This document shows, one piece after another, positions 17,065 to 25,496 of a stretch of 62,103 nt of DNA (positions within the stretch are counted from its first letter, which is position 1; every line of letters begins with the position of its first letter). This stretch comes from an uncultured Lacinutrix sp. (GTDB lineage: Bacteria; Bacteroidota; Bacteroidia; Flavobacteriales; Flavobacteriaceae), in the NCBI RefSeq assembly GCF_947500325.1, contig NZ_CANMRQ010000020.1, positions 1 through 62,103 on the forward strand, in the 5' to 3' direction. The notes beneath the pieces are model-generated. The model made no database searches. It was not told the origin of the DNA and was given only the letters and a program-made list of their open reading frames with translations. The position numbers and the translations under genes were made by a program.

Positions 17065-18412
17065 ACTTATCCAGTCTACGGTATAAAGACGCTCGAGTGA
17101 TACCTAGTTCTTTAGCCGATTTAGAAACATTTCCTTTATTTTTTTCAAGGACACTTAGAATAGCATTTTTTTCTATAGTATCTAGGTTCATGTCTTTTAC
17201 TGTAGATACTGTGTTTGTTTTGCGTTCTATAGAAGAAAAGACTAAATCTTCAGCTTTTAATTCAAAACTATCTGCCATAATTACTGCTCGTTCTAAAACA
17301 TATTGAAGTTCTCTAACGTTACCAGGGAAATCGTGTTTCTTTAATTTAGAAATAAAACTAGAATCTAGAGAAAAAGAGTTTTTATTATATTTTTCTGAAT
17401 AAATAGCAATAAAATGTTTGGCTAATAATGTAATGTCCGTTCCGCGATCTCTAAGCGGTGGCATTATAATATCTACAGTATTAATTCTATATATTAAATC
17501 CTTTCTAAATTTTTGTTCATCTGCTAAAATTTTAGGATCTATATTAGTCGCACAAATTAATCTAATATCAATTGGAATGGCTTCGTTACTTCCTAAAGGT
17601 GTAACAAGTCTATTTTGAAGGACGGTAAGTAATCTTACTTGCTGCCCTATACTTATATTACCAATTTCATCTAAAAAAAGTGTACCACCATTTGCGACTT
17701 CAAAACGGCCTTTTCTATCTTCTTTTGCATCTGTAAAAGCACCTTTTTTATAGCCAAATAACTCGCTTTCAAAAAGATTAGATGTTAAAGCTCCAACATC
17801 TACTTTTACAAATGGTTGGTTTTTACGATTTGAGTTATTGTGTATAGCTTTGGCTATTAAATCTTTTCCAGTGCCATTTTCTCCTAGAATAAGAACATTA
17901 GCATCAGTTGGTGCTACTTTTTTTAGTTTAAGAAATACATCTTTTAAAGCCTTGCTTTCTCCAATTATAGTATTGCTACTAGATTGTAAAATATTTTTCT
18001 TAGAAATATTAGATTTTTTACTTTCTAATATGGTTGTAATAGTTTGAATAATTTTCTCATTCTTCCATGGTTTTACTAAAAAATCTGAAGCACCTTCTTT
18101 TAAAGCTCTAATGGCCAAATCAATATCTGCATATGCAGTAATTAGAACGACTGCAGTATCTGGTTGTTGTTGCTTTATTTTGTTTAAATAAAAAATACCC
18201 TCATTCCCAGTATTAACGAGTCCATTAAAATTCATATCCAGAATGATAAGATCAAATTTAGAACCTTCAATTTGAGCACCTATATTACTTGGGTTCTTTT
18301 CTATAACAACCTCTTTAATAATAGGCTTTAATAATAATCTTAGTGCAGTAAGCACATCAATATCATCATCAATTACTAATATTCTAGCATTTTTTAGTAC
18401 CATATTATACAA
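17054..18412 (-). CDS. Sigma-54-dependent NtrC-family response regulator
   Basis: 452 residues: a receiver domain (ILVIDDDIDV, phospho-acceptor in LIILDMNFNG near 60, PWKNEK lysine near 117), an AAA+ domain (Walker A GENGTGKD, sigma-54 loop GAFTDA, Walker B GGTLFLDEIG, sensor FRKDLIYRINTV) and a Fis-type HTH ([23 protein letters not shown]). The loop is GAFTDA rather than the canonical GAFTGA, a natural variant in the family. The start could be the ATG at 18412 or the one at 18403. It probably activates the divergent HlyD/ABC operon through the dyads at 18476-18516. Confidence 0.94.
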   Translation of the reverse strand: MYNMVLKNARILVIDDDIDVLTALRLLLKPIIKEVVIEKNPSNIGAQIEGSKFDLIILDMNFNGLVNTGNEGIFYLNKIKQQQPDTAVVLITAYADIDLAIRALKEGASDFLVKPWKNEKIIQTITTILESKKSNISKKNILQSSSNTIIGESKALKDVFLKLKKVAPTDANVLILGENGTGKDLIAKAIHNNSNRKNQPFVKVDVGALTSNLFESELFGYKKGAFTDAKEDRKGRFEVANGGTLFLDEIGNISIGQQVRLLTVLQNRLVTPLGSNEAIPIDIRLICATNIDPKILADEQKFRKDLIYRINTVDIIMPPLRDRGTDITLLAKHFIAIYSEKYNKNSFSLDSSFISKLKKHDFPGNVRELQYVLERAVIMADSFELKAEDLVFSSIERKTNTVSTVKDMNLDTIEKNAILSVLEKNKGNVSKSAKELGITRASLYRRLDKYEL

Positions 18413-18475
18413 TAATACATAATTAATTTCAGCTTAAAAAAATTAGAAATAGGAAAAATAGCATGCTAATAAAAG

Positions 18476-18516
18476 TGATCGTTTTCGAACAGAAAGTGTA
18501 TCAAAATCGGACACTT
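18476..18516 (+). promoter_or_regulatory. Two candidate enhancer dyads for the NtrC-type regulator
   Basis: Dyad 1: TGATCG-N4-CGAACA (18476-18491), 5 of 6 symmetric positions. Dyad 2: AAGTGT (18494-18499) and ACACTT (18511-18516), a perfect 6-bp inverted repeat with an 11-nt spacer. Their centres are about 21-22 bp apart, two helical turns, so both face the same side of the DNA. They lie 60-90 bp upstream of a sigma-54-like element. Confidence 0.45.
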
Positions 18517-18565
18517 CTATTTTAAAGAAAAAGAATAACTATCTGATAATCAATTAATTGATGTT

Positions 18566-18582
18566 TTGGCATCATCTTGACT
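18566..18582 (+). promoter_or_regulatory. Sigma-54-like promoter element, imperfect
   Basis: TTGGCATCATCTTGACT resembles the -24/-12 consensus TGGCAC-N5-TTGCW. The GG is kept, but the -12 GC reads GA and the spacing is one nt short. The position fits: about 30 nt before the chosen HlyD start codon at 18612, and downstream of paired dyads next to an NtrC-type regulator gene. Confidence 0.35.
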
Positions 18583-18611
18583 ATGTAATTAGTGTATTTA
18601 AAAAACTAATA

Positions 18612-19862
18612 ATGGACGTACCAATTCAAAAGAAACAATTTTCAAAATCACGAATAGCTATTTTTATTGGTGGTTTACTCATTTTAACACTAATAATTTT
18701 TGTGCTTATAAAATCTTCAGGAGGTTCAAAATTAAACGTTGAAAAAGAGCGTATTACTATTAATACAATTAAGCAAGATGTGTTTCAAGAGAATATTCCA
18801 GTTAATGGTATTGTATTGCCAATAACAACTATTTATTTAGATGCTTTAGAAGGCGGTCGTGTTGAAGAAAAATTTGTAGAAGATGGAGCCATTATGAAAA
18901 AGGGAGAGCCAATTTTAAGGTTATCTAATACAGATTTAGAATTAAGTTTAATCAACCAAGAAACTTCGGTATACAATTTATTAACACAAATGCAGATTTC
19001 TCAAAACTCTGCTAGACAAAATACTATAAATAGGCGTAATCAATTTACAGATGTAGAAAACAGTTTAATTGAAGCGAAACGAGTTTATGAATTGAACAAG
19101 AGATTGTATGAGAAGGATGCTATTGGGCGCCAAGATTATGAGTCGTCTAAAAATAACTACGATTATCAAAAAGAACGTATGAAACTGGCAGAGCAAGTAT
19201 TAAGTCAAGACTCTACATCTACTAAGCAAGAATTAAATCAGGCAAGAAGTTCTTACGCTAGAACTCAAAGTGCTTTAGAGTTAATGAGAAGGAAGGTAGG
19301 CGATTTGGTTGTGCGTGCACCAGTTGATGGACAACTTACTGCGCTTGATGCAGAAATCGGACAGTCTAAAACTAAAGGAGAGCGTTTAGGACAAGTAGAT
19401 GTATTAAGTGGTTATAAAGTACGTGTAGATATAGATGAACATTACATTTCTAGAATTTATAATGGCCAGACAGGAACAGTAACTATAAACAATAAGCCAT
19501 ATACTTTGATAATTAAAAAAGTATTCACACAAGTTAATAGTGGACGTTTTCAAGTTGATATGCAATTTGAAGGCAACGTTCCTGAAGGTATACGCCGTGG
19601 TCAAAATTTACAAATAAGAGTAGCTTTAAGTGCAGAAAAGCAAGCCTTATTAGTTGATAAAGGCGGATTCTTTCAAAAAACTGGAGGAAACTGGATCTTT
19701 AAAATAAGCGAAGATGGAAGCTCTGCATATAAAGTAAATATTCGTTTAGGTAGTCAAAATACAGAATACTATGAAGTTGTAGAAGGTTTAAGTACAGGTG
19801 ATAAAGTAGTGACTTCTAGTTATGACAGTTTTGGTGATACAGAAGAATTAATATTAAAATAA
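18612..19862 (+). CDS. HlyD/RND-type periplasmic adaptor of an ABC efflux system
   Basis: I choose ATG 18612 (416 residues), giving MDVPIQKKQFSKSRIAIFIGG with a basic start and one membrane anchor (about 15-36). The ATG at 18558 would overlap the sigma-54-like site. A barrel/lipoyl half (GRVEEKFVEDGAIMKKGEPILRL), a long alpha-helical hairpin with coiled-coil character (about 90-215, TSVYNLLTQM through LELMRRKVG) and the second lipoyl half (LVVRAPVDGQLTALDAEIG) are visible, then a beta-barrel and a membrane-proximal domain. It bridges the inner-membrane ABC permeases and the TolC-like channel encoded at the end of the operon. Confidence 0.9.
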   Translation: MDVPIQKKQFSKSRIAIFIGGLLILTLIIFVLIKSSGGSKLNVEKERITINTIKQDVFQENIPVNGIVLPITTIYLDALEGGRVEEKFVEDGAIMKKGEPILRLSNTDLELSLINQETSVYNLLTQMQISQNSARQNTINRRNQFTDVENSLIEAKRVYELNKRLYEKDAIGRQDYESSKNNYDYQKERMKLAEQVLSQDSTSTKQELNQARSSYARTQSALELMRRKVGDLVVRAPVDGQLTALDAEIGQSKTKGERLGQVDVLSGYKVRVDIDEHYISRIYNGQTGTVTINNKPYTLIIKKVFTQVNSGRFQVDMQFEGNVPEGIRRGQNLQIRVALSAEKQALLVDKGGFFQKTGGNWIFKISEDGSSAYKVNIRLGSQNTEYYEVVEGLSTGDKVVTSSYDSFGDTEELILK

Positions 19863-19890
19863 AAATCAATCAATAAAAGATATAAACATA

Positions 19891-20568
19891 ATGATACAGA
19901 TAACTGACTTAGAAAAATTTTATAGAACAGAAGAAGTACAAACTATAGCATTAAACAAGTTGTCGTTTAATGTTAAAGATGGAGAGTTTGTAGCTATAAT
20001 GGGACCATCAGGCTGTGGGAAATCGACTTTGTTAAACATTTTAGGATTATTAGATGATCCAGATGGAGGAAGCTTCAAGTTTAATGGAGAAGAAGTTGCT
20101 GGATATAATGAACGTAAGCGTTCAGATTTACGTAAGCATAATGTAGGTTTTGTATTTCAGAGCTTTAATTTAATTGATGAATTAACCGTTTTTGAAAACG
20201 TAGAATTGCCACTAATTTATACAGGAGTTAAGCCAGCAGAACGTAAAAAAAGAGTAGAAGAGGTGTTAGAAAAAATGCAAATTATGCATAGACGTAATCA
20301 CTTTCCACAACAATTATCTGGAGGTCAACAGCAACGAGTTGCGGTCGCAAGAGCAGTAGTTAATAACCCCAAATTAATTCTTGCAGATGAACCAACAGGA
20401 AATTTAGATAGTACTAATGGTAATGAAGTGATGGATTTGCTTATAGAATTAAATGAAGCAGGAACTACTATTATCATGGTAACACACAGTGAGCATGATG
20501 CGAAATATAGTCATCGTATTATAAGAATGCTAGATGGGCAAAAAGTAACAGAAAACGTCTTAGTATAG
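19891..20568 (+). CDS. MacB/LolD-type ABC ATPase (first of two)
   Basis: 225 residues, a stand-alone nucleotide-binding protein. Walker A is GPSGCGKST (about 39-47), the Q loop is FVFQSFNLIDELTVFENV, the signature is LSGGQQQRVAVARA, Walker B is LILADEPTGNLDS, and the H loop is MVTHSEHDA. These are the marks of the MacB/LolD/FtsE group that couples to FtsX-type permeases. It lies between the adaptor and the first permease and probably drives several of the permeases. Confidence 0.94.
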   Translation: MIQITDLEKFYRTEEVQTIALNKLSFNVKDGEFVAIMGPSGCGKSTLLNILGLLDDPDGGSFKFNGEEVAGYNERKRSDLRKHNVGFVFQSFNLIDELTVFENVELPLIYTGVKPAERKKRVEEVLEKMQIMHRRNHFPQQLSGGQQQRVAVARAVVNNPKLILADEPTGNLDSTNGNEVMDLLIELNEAGTTIIMVTHSEHDAKYSHRIIRMLDGQKVTENVLV

Positions 20569-20611
20569 TTATTAATCAATCAATCAATAAACGAATAGTA
20601 AATCAATCATC

Positions 20612-23017
20612 ATGTTTAAGAACTATATTAAAATCGCATTTAGAAACCTTTTTAAAAATAAGGTGTATTCTATTATTAATATTTCTGGTTTAGCCATTGG
20701 TATGGCTGCTACTATACTTATAGGGCTTTGGATATTTGATGAGCTTAGTTATAATAATTACTTTGATAATAAAGCAACAATTGTACAAGTATATCAAAAT
20801 GAAACAAATAATGGGGAAACAGATACTGGACCAGCAATTCCTCGACCATTAGAATTTTCATTGCGTCAGGATCATGCAGATAATTTTAAACATATAATAA
20901 TGTCGTCTTGGGAGCAACCAAGGTATCTAAAATTTGGAGAGACAAATATTTATCGTTTTGGAAATGCAATGCAAGAAGGTATAACAGAAATGCTGAATTT
21001 AAAAATTATTGAAGGAGTTAGACATGGTTTAAAAGAGAAGAATTCAATTATGCTATCTAAGTCTGCTGCTACTGCATTATTTGGAAAAGAAACAGCCATA
21101 GGGAAAATTGTAAAAGTAAATAATCAAGATGATTTAATTGTAACTGCAGTTTACAAGGATATACCAGAAAATAATTCATTTAGTGAGATGGATTATATAA
21201 TGCCGTGGAAACATTATATCACTACCCAACCATGGTTAGAAAGAGCTAAAACTGCATGGGGAAATAGTTCATTTCAATGTTACGCACAGATAAATGAAAA
21301 CACAACAATAGAAGCTGTTTCTGCTAAAATAAAAGACGTAAAGAAAATTGGCGCTCCAGGTGAAGCAGAATTCAATCCTGAAATGTTCTTGTTTCCAATG
21401 AAAGATTGGTATTTAAGAAGTGATTTTGAAAATGGAGTGCAAACAGGAGGACGTATTGAAAATGTATGGTTGTTTGGAATTATAGGCCTGTTTATATTGT
21501 TGTTAGCTTGTATCAATTTTGTTAATTTAAGTACAGCACGTTCTGAGAAACGTGCAATAGAAGTTGGTATTAGAAAATCAATTGGTTCAAAACGAGGGCA
21601 ACTTATTTCTCAGTTTTTAAGCGAATCGTTTTTGATTGTTATTCTATCATTTGTATTCGCTTTATGCATAGTATTATTATTTTTAAATGGGTTTAATAAT
21701 TTAGCAAGCAAGGCAATAGTCTTTCCATGGACTAATGTTCAATTTTGGCTTCTTTCATTCGCTTTTATAATAATTACAGCATTTCTTGCTGGTAGTTATC
21801 CTGCATTATACTTATCATCATTTAATCCAGTAGTCGTTTTAAAAGGAACTTTTAAAGCTGGTCGTTATTCTTCATTACCTCGAAAAATATTAGTTGTAAC
21901 CCAATTTACAGTATCAATAACTTTAATTATAGGAACACTGGTTGTAATGAATCAAATCCAGTTTAGTAAAAATAGACCAGTTGGGTATGATAGAGAAGGT
22001 CTATTACAAATTCCAGTAATGAGTTCTGAATTTCTAGGTAAACATGAAATAATGCGAACGCAATTTATTGCATCTGGTGGTGCTGTGAGTATGACTACTT
22101 TGAGTAGCCCTACAACAGAAGTATGGTCTAATAGAAGTGGTTACACTTGGGAAGGAAAATCTGTTAATTTTCAAGAAGATTTAGCGCATACGTCGGTTAC
22201 CTATGATTTTGTAAAGACTTTAGGTTTAAAAATAAAAGAAGGAAGAGGATTTTCTCGCGAATTTGCTACAGATTCAAATGCAGTAATTCTTAATTCAACT
22301 GCCGTTAAATATATGGGGTTAATTAATCCTATAGGTAAATTTATTAGAGATTCTGATATAGGTGACCCTAATCCAGAACCACCTTTAAAAATTATTGGTG
22401 TAGTAGAGGATATGATAGTTCAATCACCTTATAGCCCTGTGAAACAAGCGATGTATGTCTTTGAAAAATATGGAAATATTGCATTCTATAATTTAAGATT
22501 AAATCCACAAAATAGTATTAGCGAAAATTTAGAACGTATTGAAAGTGTCTTTAATAAGAATTTTCCTGAAACACCATTTGATTATCAATTTGTCGATGCT
22601 GAGTATGATGCAAAGTTTAGGTCAGAAGAGCGTATTGCTAGTTTAGCTAAAGTATTTACAGCTTTGGCAATTTTTATAAGTTGTTTAGGCCTTTTTGGAT
22701 TGGCATCATTTGTTGCAGAACAACGTACAAAGGAAATAGGTGTTAGAAAAGTACTTGGAGCATCAATTAGTCAATTATGGGGTTTACTATCTAAAGATTT
22801 TATTAAGCTTGTAGTTATAGCACTTATTATAGCATCTCCTATAGCATATTATGTAATGGGACAATGGTTGCAGAAGTTTAGTTATAGAACTTCTGTGTCT
22901 TGGGATGTTATTGCAATTGCTTGTTTTGGAGCATTAATAGTAACATTAATTACAGTAAGTTTTCAAGCAATTAAAGCTGCAATGTCTAATCCCACAAATT
23001 CATTAAGAACAGAATAA
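20612..23017 (+). CDS. FtsX/MacB-type ABC permease 1
   Basis: 801 residues with two FtsX units. One membrane helix near the N-terminus (about 21-43) is followed by a periplasmic domain, then an FtsX block of three helices (about 285-425) starting with the coupling stretch RAIEVGIRKSIGSKRGQL. A further helix at about 430-450 precedes a second periplasmic domain, and the last FtsX block contains RTKEIGVRKVLGAS (about 705-718). This 8-helix architecture is common in Bacteroidetes permease arrays and is longer than E. coli MacB. It ends SNPTNSLRTE, a tail shared by all five copies. Confidence 0.92.
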   Translation: MFKNYIKIAFRNLFKNKVYSIINISGLAIGMAATILIGLWIFDELSYNNYFDNKATIVQVYQNETNNGETDTGPAIPRPLEFSLRQDHADNFKHIIMSSWEQPRYLKFGETNIYRFGNAMQEGITEMLNLKIIEGVRHGLKEKNSIMLSKSAATALFGKETAIGKIVKVNNQDDLIVTAVYKDIPENNSFSEMDYIMPWKHYITTQPWLERAKTAWGNSSFQCYAQINENTTIEAVSAKIKDVKKIGAPGEAEFNPEMFLFPMKDWYLRSDFENGVQTGGRIENVWLFGIIGLFILLLACINFVNLSTARSEKRAIEVGIRKSIGSKRGQLISQFLSESFLIVILSFVFALCIVLLFLNGFNNLASKAIVFPWTNVQFWLLSFAFIIITAFLAGSYPALYLSSFNPVVVLKGTFKAGRYSSLPRKILVVTQFTVSITLIIGTLVVMNQIQFSKNRPVGYDREGLLQIPVMSSEFLGKHEIMRTQFIASGGAVSMTTLSSPTTEVWSNRSGYTWEGKSVNFQEDLAHTSVTYDFVKTLGLKIKEGRGFSREFATDSNAVILNSTAVKYMGLINPIGKFIRDSDIGDPNPEPPLKIIGVVEDMIVQSPYSPVKQAMYVFEKYGNIAFYNLRLNPQNSISENLERIESVFNKNFPETPFDYQFVDAEYDAKFRSEERIASLAKVFTALAIFISCLGLFGLASFVAEQRTKEIGVRKVLGASISQLWGLLSKDFIKLVVIALIIASPIAYYVMGQWLQKFSYRTSVSWDVIAIACFGALIVTLITVSFQAIKAAMSNPTNSLRTE

Positions 23018-23048
23018 TCATCATCTCATCAATCGAAAAACAAATATT

Positions 23049-25463
23049 ATGATAAATACATATATTAAAATAGCGATACGTAATCTTTGGAAAGATAAAG
23101 TGTTTACATTTCTTAATGTTTTAGGTCTTTTAGTGGCGTTTTGTGTAGCAATACTTTTAACAATTGCTTCTCTTGATGATTTAGGACAAGATCAATTTCA
23201 TGAAAATAAGGATAACCTTTACCATGTATATGCAACAGAGCAAACTTCTAAAGGAGCAAAAGCATCTCTATCTCATCCTACACCGTTTGCTAATACTTTA
23301 AAAAGCGAAGTGCCAGGCATAAATAAAATTACAAGGCATTTAGAAACAAATACTTTGGTTGCTGTAGAAAATAAAGAGCTTGTATTAGACGTGTCATATG
23401 TAGATCAAGATTTTTTGAAACTATTTACATATCCTGTTTTAAAAGGGGAATTTAAATCTCCTTTAGCAAAAAAAGCATCAGTAGTATTGACTAAAGAATC
23501 AGCAAATATGCTATTTGGAACAGACGATGTTGTCGGTAAGACAATAATGATTCAAAACACTGAAGTTAAAGAACCATTTACTATTACAGCAATCTTGAAA
23601 GATATACCTAAAGGGAGTTCAATGAACTTTAATATGCTATTACCTTTTGAGAATAAACCTGATTATCTGGAAAGTATAGATTCTTGGAATAGTCGCGATC
23701 ATAATGTGTACTTAGAGCTTGCAGAAGGTGTTACAGTAAAACAATTTGAAGAACGTACAAGGGCTTATGTATCTACTCATTATAAAGAAACTATAGACGA
23801 TGCAAAACGAGACGGGCTTAAAGAAGATATAAATGGACAGTATTACCAATTTAGATTATATCCATATTCAGATAAAGCATTTGTAACCTTTAAAGGTGGA
23901 CTTGCAAAAGTTTCGCATACAATGCCATATATGATTTTAGGTATTGCATTTCTAATTTTATTTATCGCCTGTGTTAATTTTATAAATATGAGTATTGCTA
24001 AAAGCGCACAACGCCTTCGAGAAATAGGTATGCGAAAGACATTAGGTGCTTCAAAATCTCAGCTTTTTATACAATTATGGATAGAAAGTGTTTTTATATT
24101 TTCAGTGTCTTTAATATTAGGATTATTAATTAGTTATGGGCTACTGGGAGATTTTCAAACTCTTTTTAGAACTACAGGATCATTTGATACAATAATGAAG
24201 GTAGAAACACTTTTCCTACTATCAGCAGTTATTTTATTAATTACAATTATTGCTGGTGGTTATCCTGCATTATTATTAAGCAAGCTAGGAACTTTAAAAG
24301 CTTTGAAAGGGAAAATGGAAGCTAGATCTGGCAATCGTCTTCGAAATACCTTAATGGTAGTACAATTTAGTATTGCAATACTTCTAATAAGTGGAACATT
24401 AGTACTTAGTAGTCAACTTGATTTTTTAAGGCATAAAGATTTAGGGTTTGATAAAAATAATGTTATCTCATTTCCATTCAATGGAAGTTTAAATAGTCAT
24501 GCAGCTTTAAATAGATTACGAAATAGTTTATTAGACGACCCTGAAATTTTGAATATAACCGCTGCCGATAATAATCTTGGTTATGGTAGAGATGGAAGTG
24601 GCTATACAAGTATTTCTGGTTTTGATTATGAAGGTAAAAGAATTAAAACACATCACTTAACAGTAGACTATGATTATACCAAAACATTAGGAATGGAGTT
24701 AGTTGCTGGTAGAGATTTTAATAGAAATTTTTCTATGGATAGTCTTTCAATGGTTATTAATGAAACTATGGCTAAAGAATACGGAAAAGAGAACCCTTTA
24801 GACGTTAGAATAACCTTTGATGATAGTATACATTACAGTGTTATTGGAGTTGTAAAAGATTACAATTTTAGAGGATTAAAAAGACAGGTTGAACCTATAA
24901 CCATGTTTATGGATAATAAATTTGATTACTATTATGCTTTTGTCGAGGTTGATCCAGCTAATGCCGTTTCTGCTTTTGATAAAATTGAAAAAGTATGGAA
25001 AAACTTAGAACCTAATGCTCCATTTTTAGGCTCTTTTTTAAATGAAAATATAGATAGAACATTAAAAAGAGAGAAAATATTAACAACTATTATAACTAGT
25101 GGTTCAATTGTCGCAATAATTCTTAGTTGTATAGGCTTATTTGCTATTTCTATGATTATGGTAAATCAAAGAACTAAAGAGATAGGTGTACGAAAAATAG
25201 TAGGCGCTAGTGTTACTGGTTTATTAAAACTATTACTTTCAGATTTTATAAAGCTTGTACTATTAGCTTTCTTAATTGCTACACCAATTGCATGGTGGAC
25301 AAGCTCTAAATGGTTAGAGGAATATTCCTTTAAAATTTCACTTAATATAGGTTTTTTTATAACTGCTGGCCTAATCACTTTAGTTATAGCTTTACTTACT
25401 ATAGGGTATAAAACTATAAGAGCCGCATTACAAAACCCAGTAGAATCATTAAGAGTAGAATAA
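23049..25463 (+). CDS. FtsX/MacB-type ABC permease 2
   Basis: 804 residues with the same two-FtsX plan. The coupling stretches are RLREIGMRKTLGASKSQLF (about 325-343) and RTKEIGVRKIVGASVTGLL (near 710). The periplasmic portions share little sequence with permease 1, while the membrane blocks are similar, which suggests different partners or cargo but the same ATPase contacts. It starts 31 nt after permease 1. Confidence 0.92.
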   Translation: MINTYIKIAIRNLWKDKVFTFLNVLGLLVAFCVAILLTIASLDDLGQDQFHENKDNLYHVYATEQTSKGAKASLSHPTPFANTLKSEVPGINKITRHLETNTLVAVENKELVLDVSYVDQDFLKLFTYPVLKGEFKSPLAKKASVVLTKESANMLFGTDDVVGKTIMIQNTEVKEPFTITAILKDIPKGSSMNFNMLLPFENKPDYLESIDSWNSRDHNVYLELAEGVTVKQFEERTRAYVSTHYKETIDDAKRDGLKEDINGQYYQFRLYPYSDKAFVTFKGGLAKVSHTMPYMILGIAFLILFIACVNFINMSIAKSAQRLREIGMRKTLGASKSQLFIQLWIESVFIFSVSLILGLLISYGLLGDFQTLFRTTGSFDTIMKVETLFLLSAVILLITIIAGGYPALLLSKLGTLKALKGKMEARSGNRLRNTLMVVQFSIAILLISGTLVLSSQLDFLRHKDLGFDKNNVISFPFNGSLNSHAALNRLRNSLLDDPEILNITAADNNLGYGRDGSGYTSISGFDYEGKRIKTHHLTVDYDYTKTLGMELVAGRDFNRNFSMDSLSMVINETMAKEYGKENPLDVRITFDDSIHYSVIGVVKDYNFRGLKRQVEPITMFMDNKFDYYYAFVEVDPANAVSAFDKIEKVWKNLEPNAPFLGSFLNENIDRTLKREKILTTIITSGSIVAIILSCIGLFAISMIMVNQRTKEIGVRKIVGASVTGLLKLLLSDFIKLVLLAFLIATPIAWWTSSKWLEEYSFKISLNIGFFITAGLITLVIALLTIGYKTIRAALQNPVESLRVE

Positions 25464-25496
25464 ATCAATCAAAAATCAATCAAAAAACGAAGCATT

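Noticed and set aside
18558-18611. Upstream ATG of the HlyD gene
   Set aside because: It would add 18 residues unlike an adaptor N-terminus and would overlap the sigma-54-like element. The ATG at 18612 gives a normal basic start and membrane anchor.
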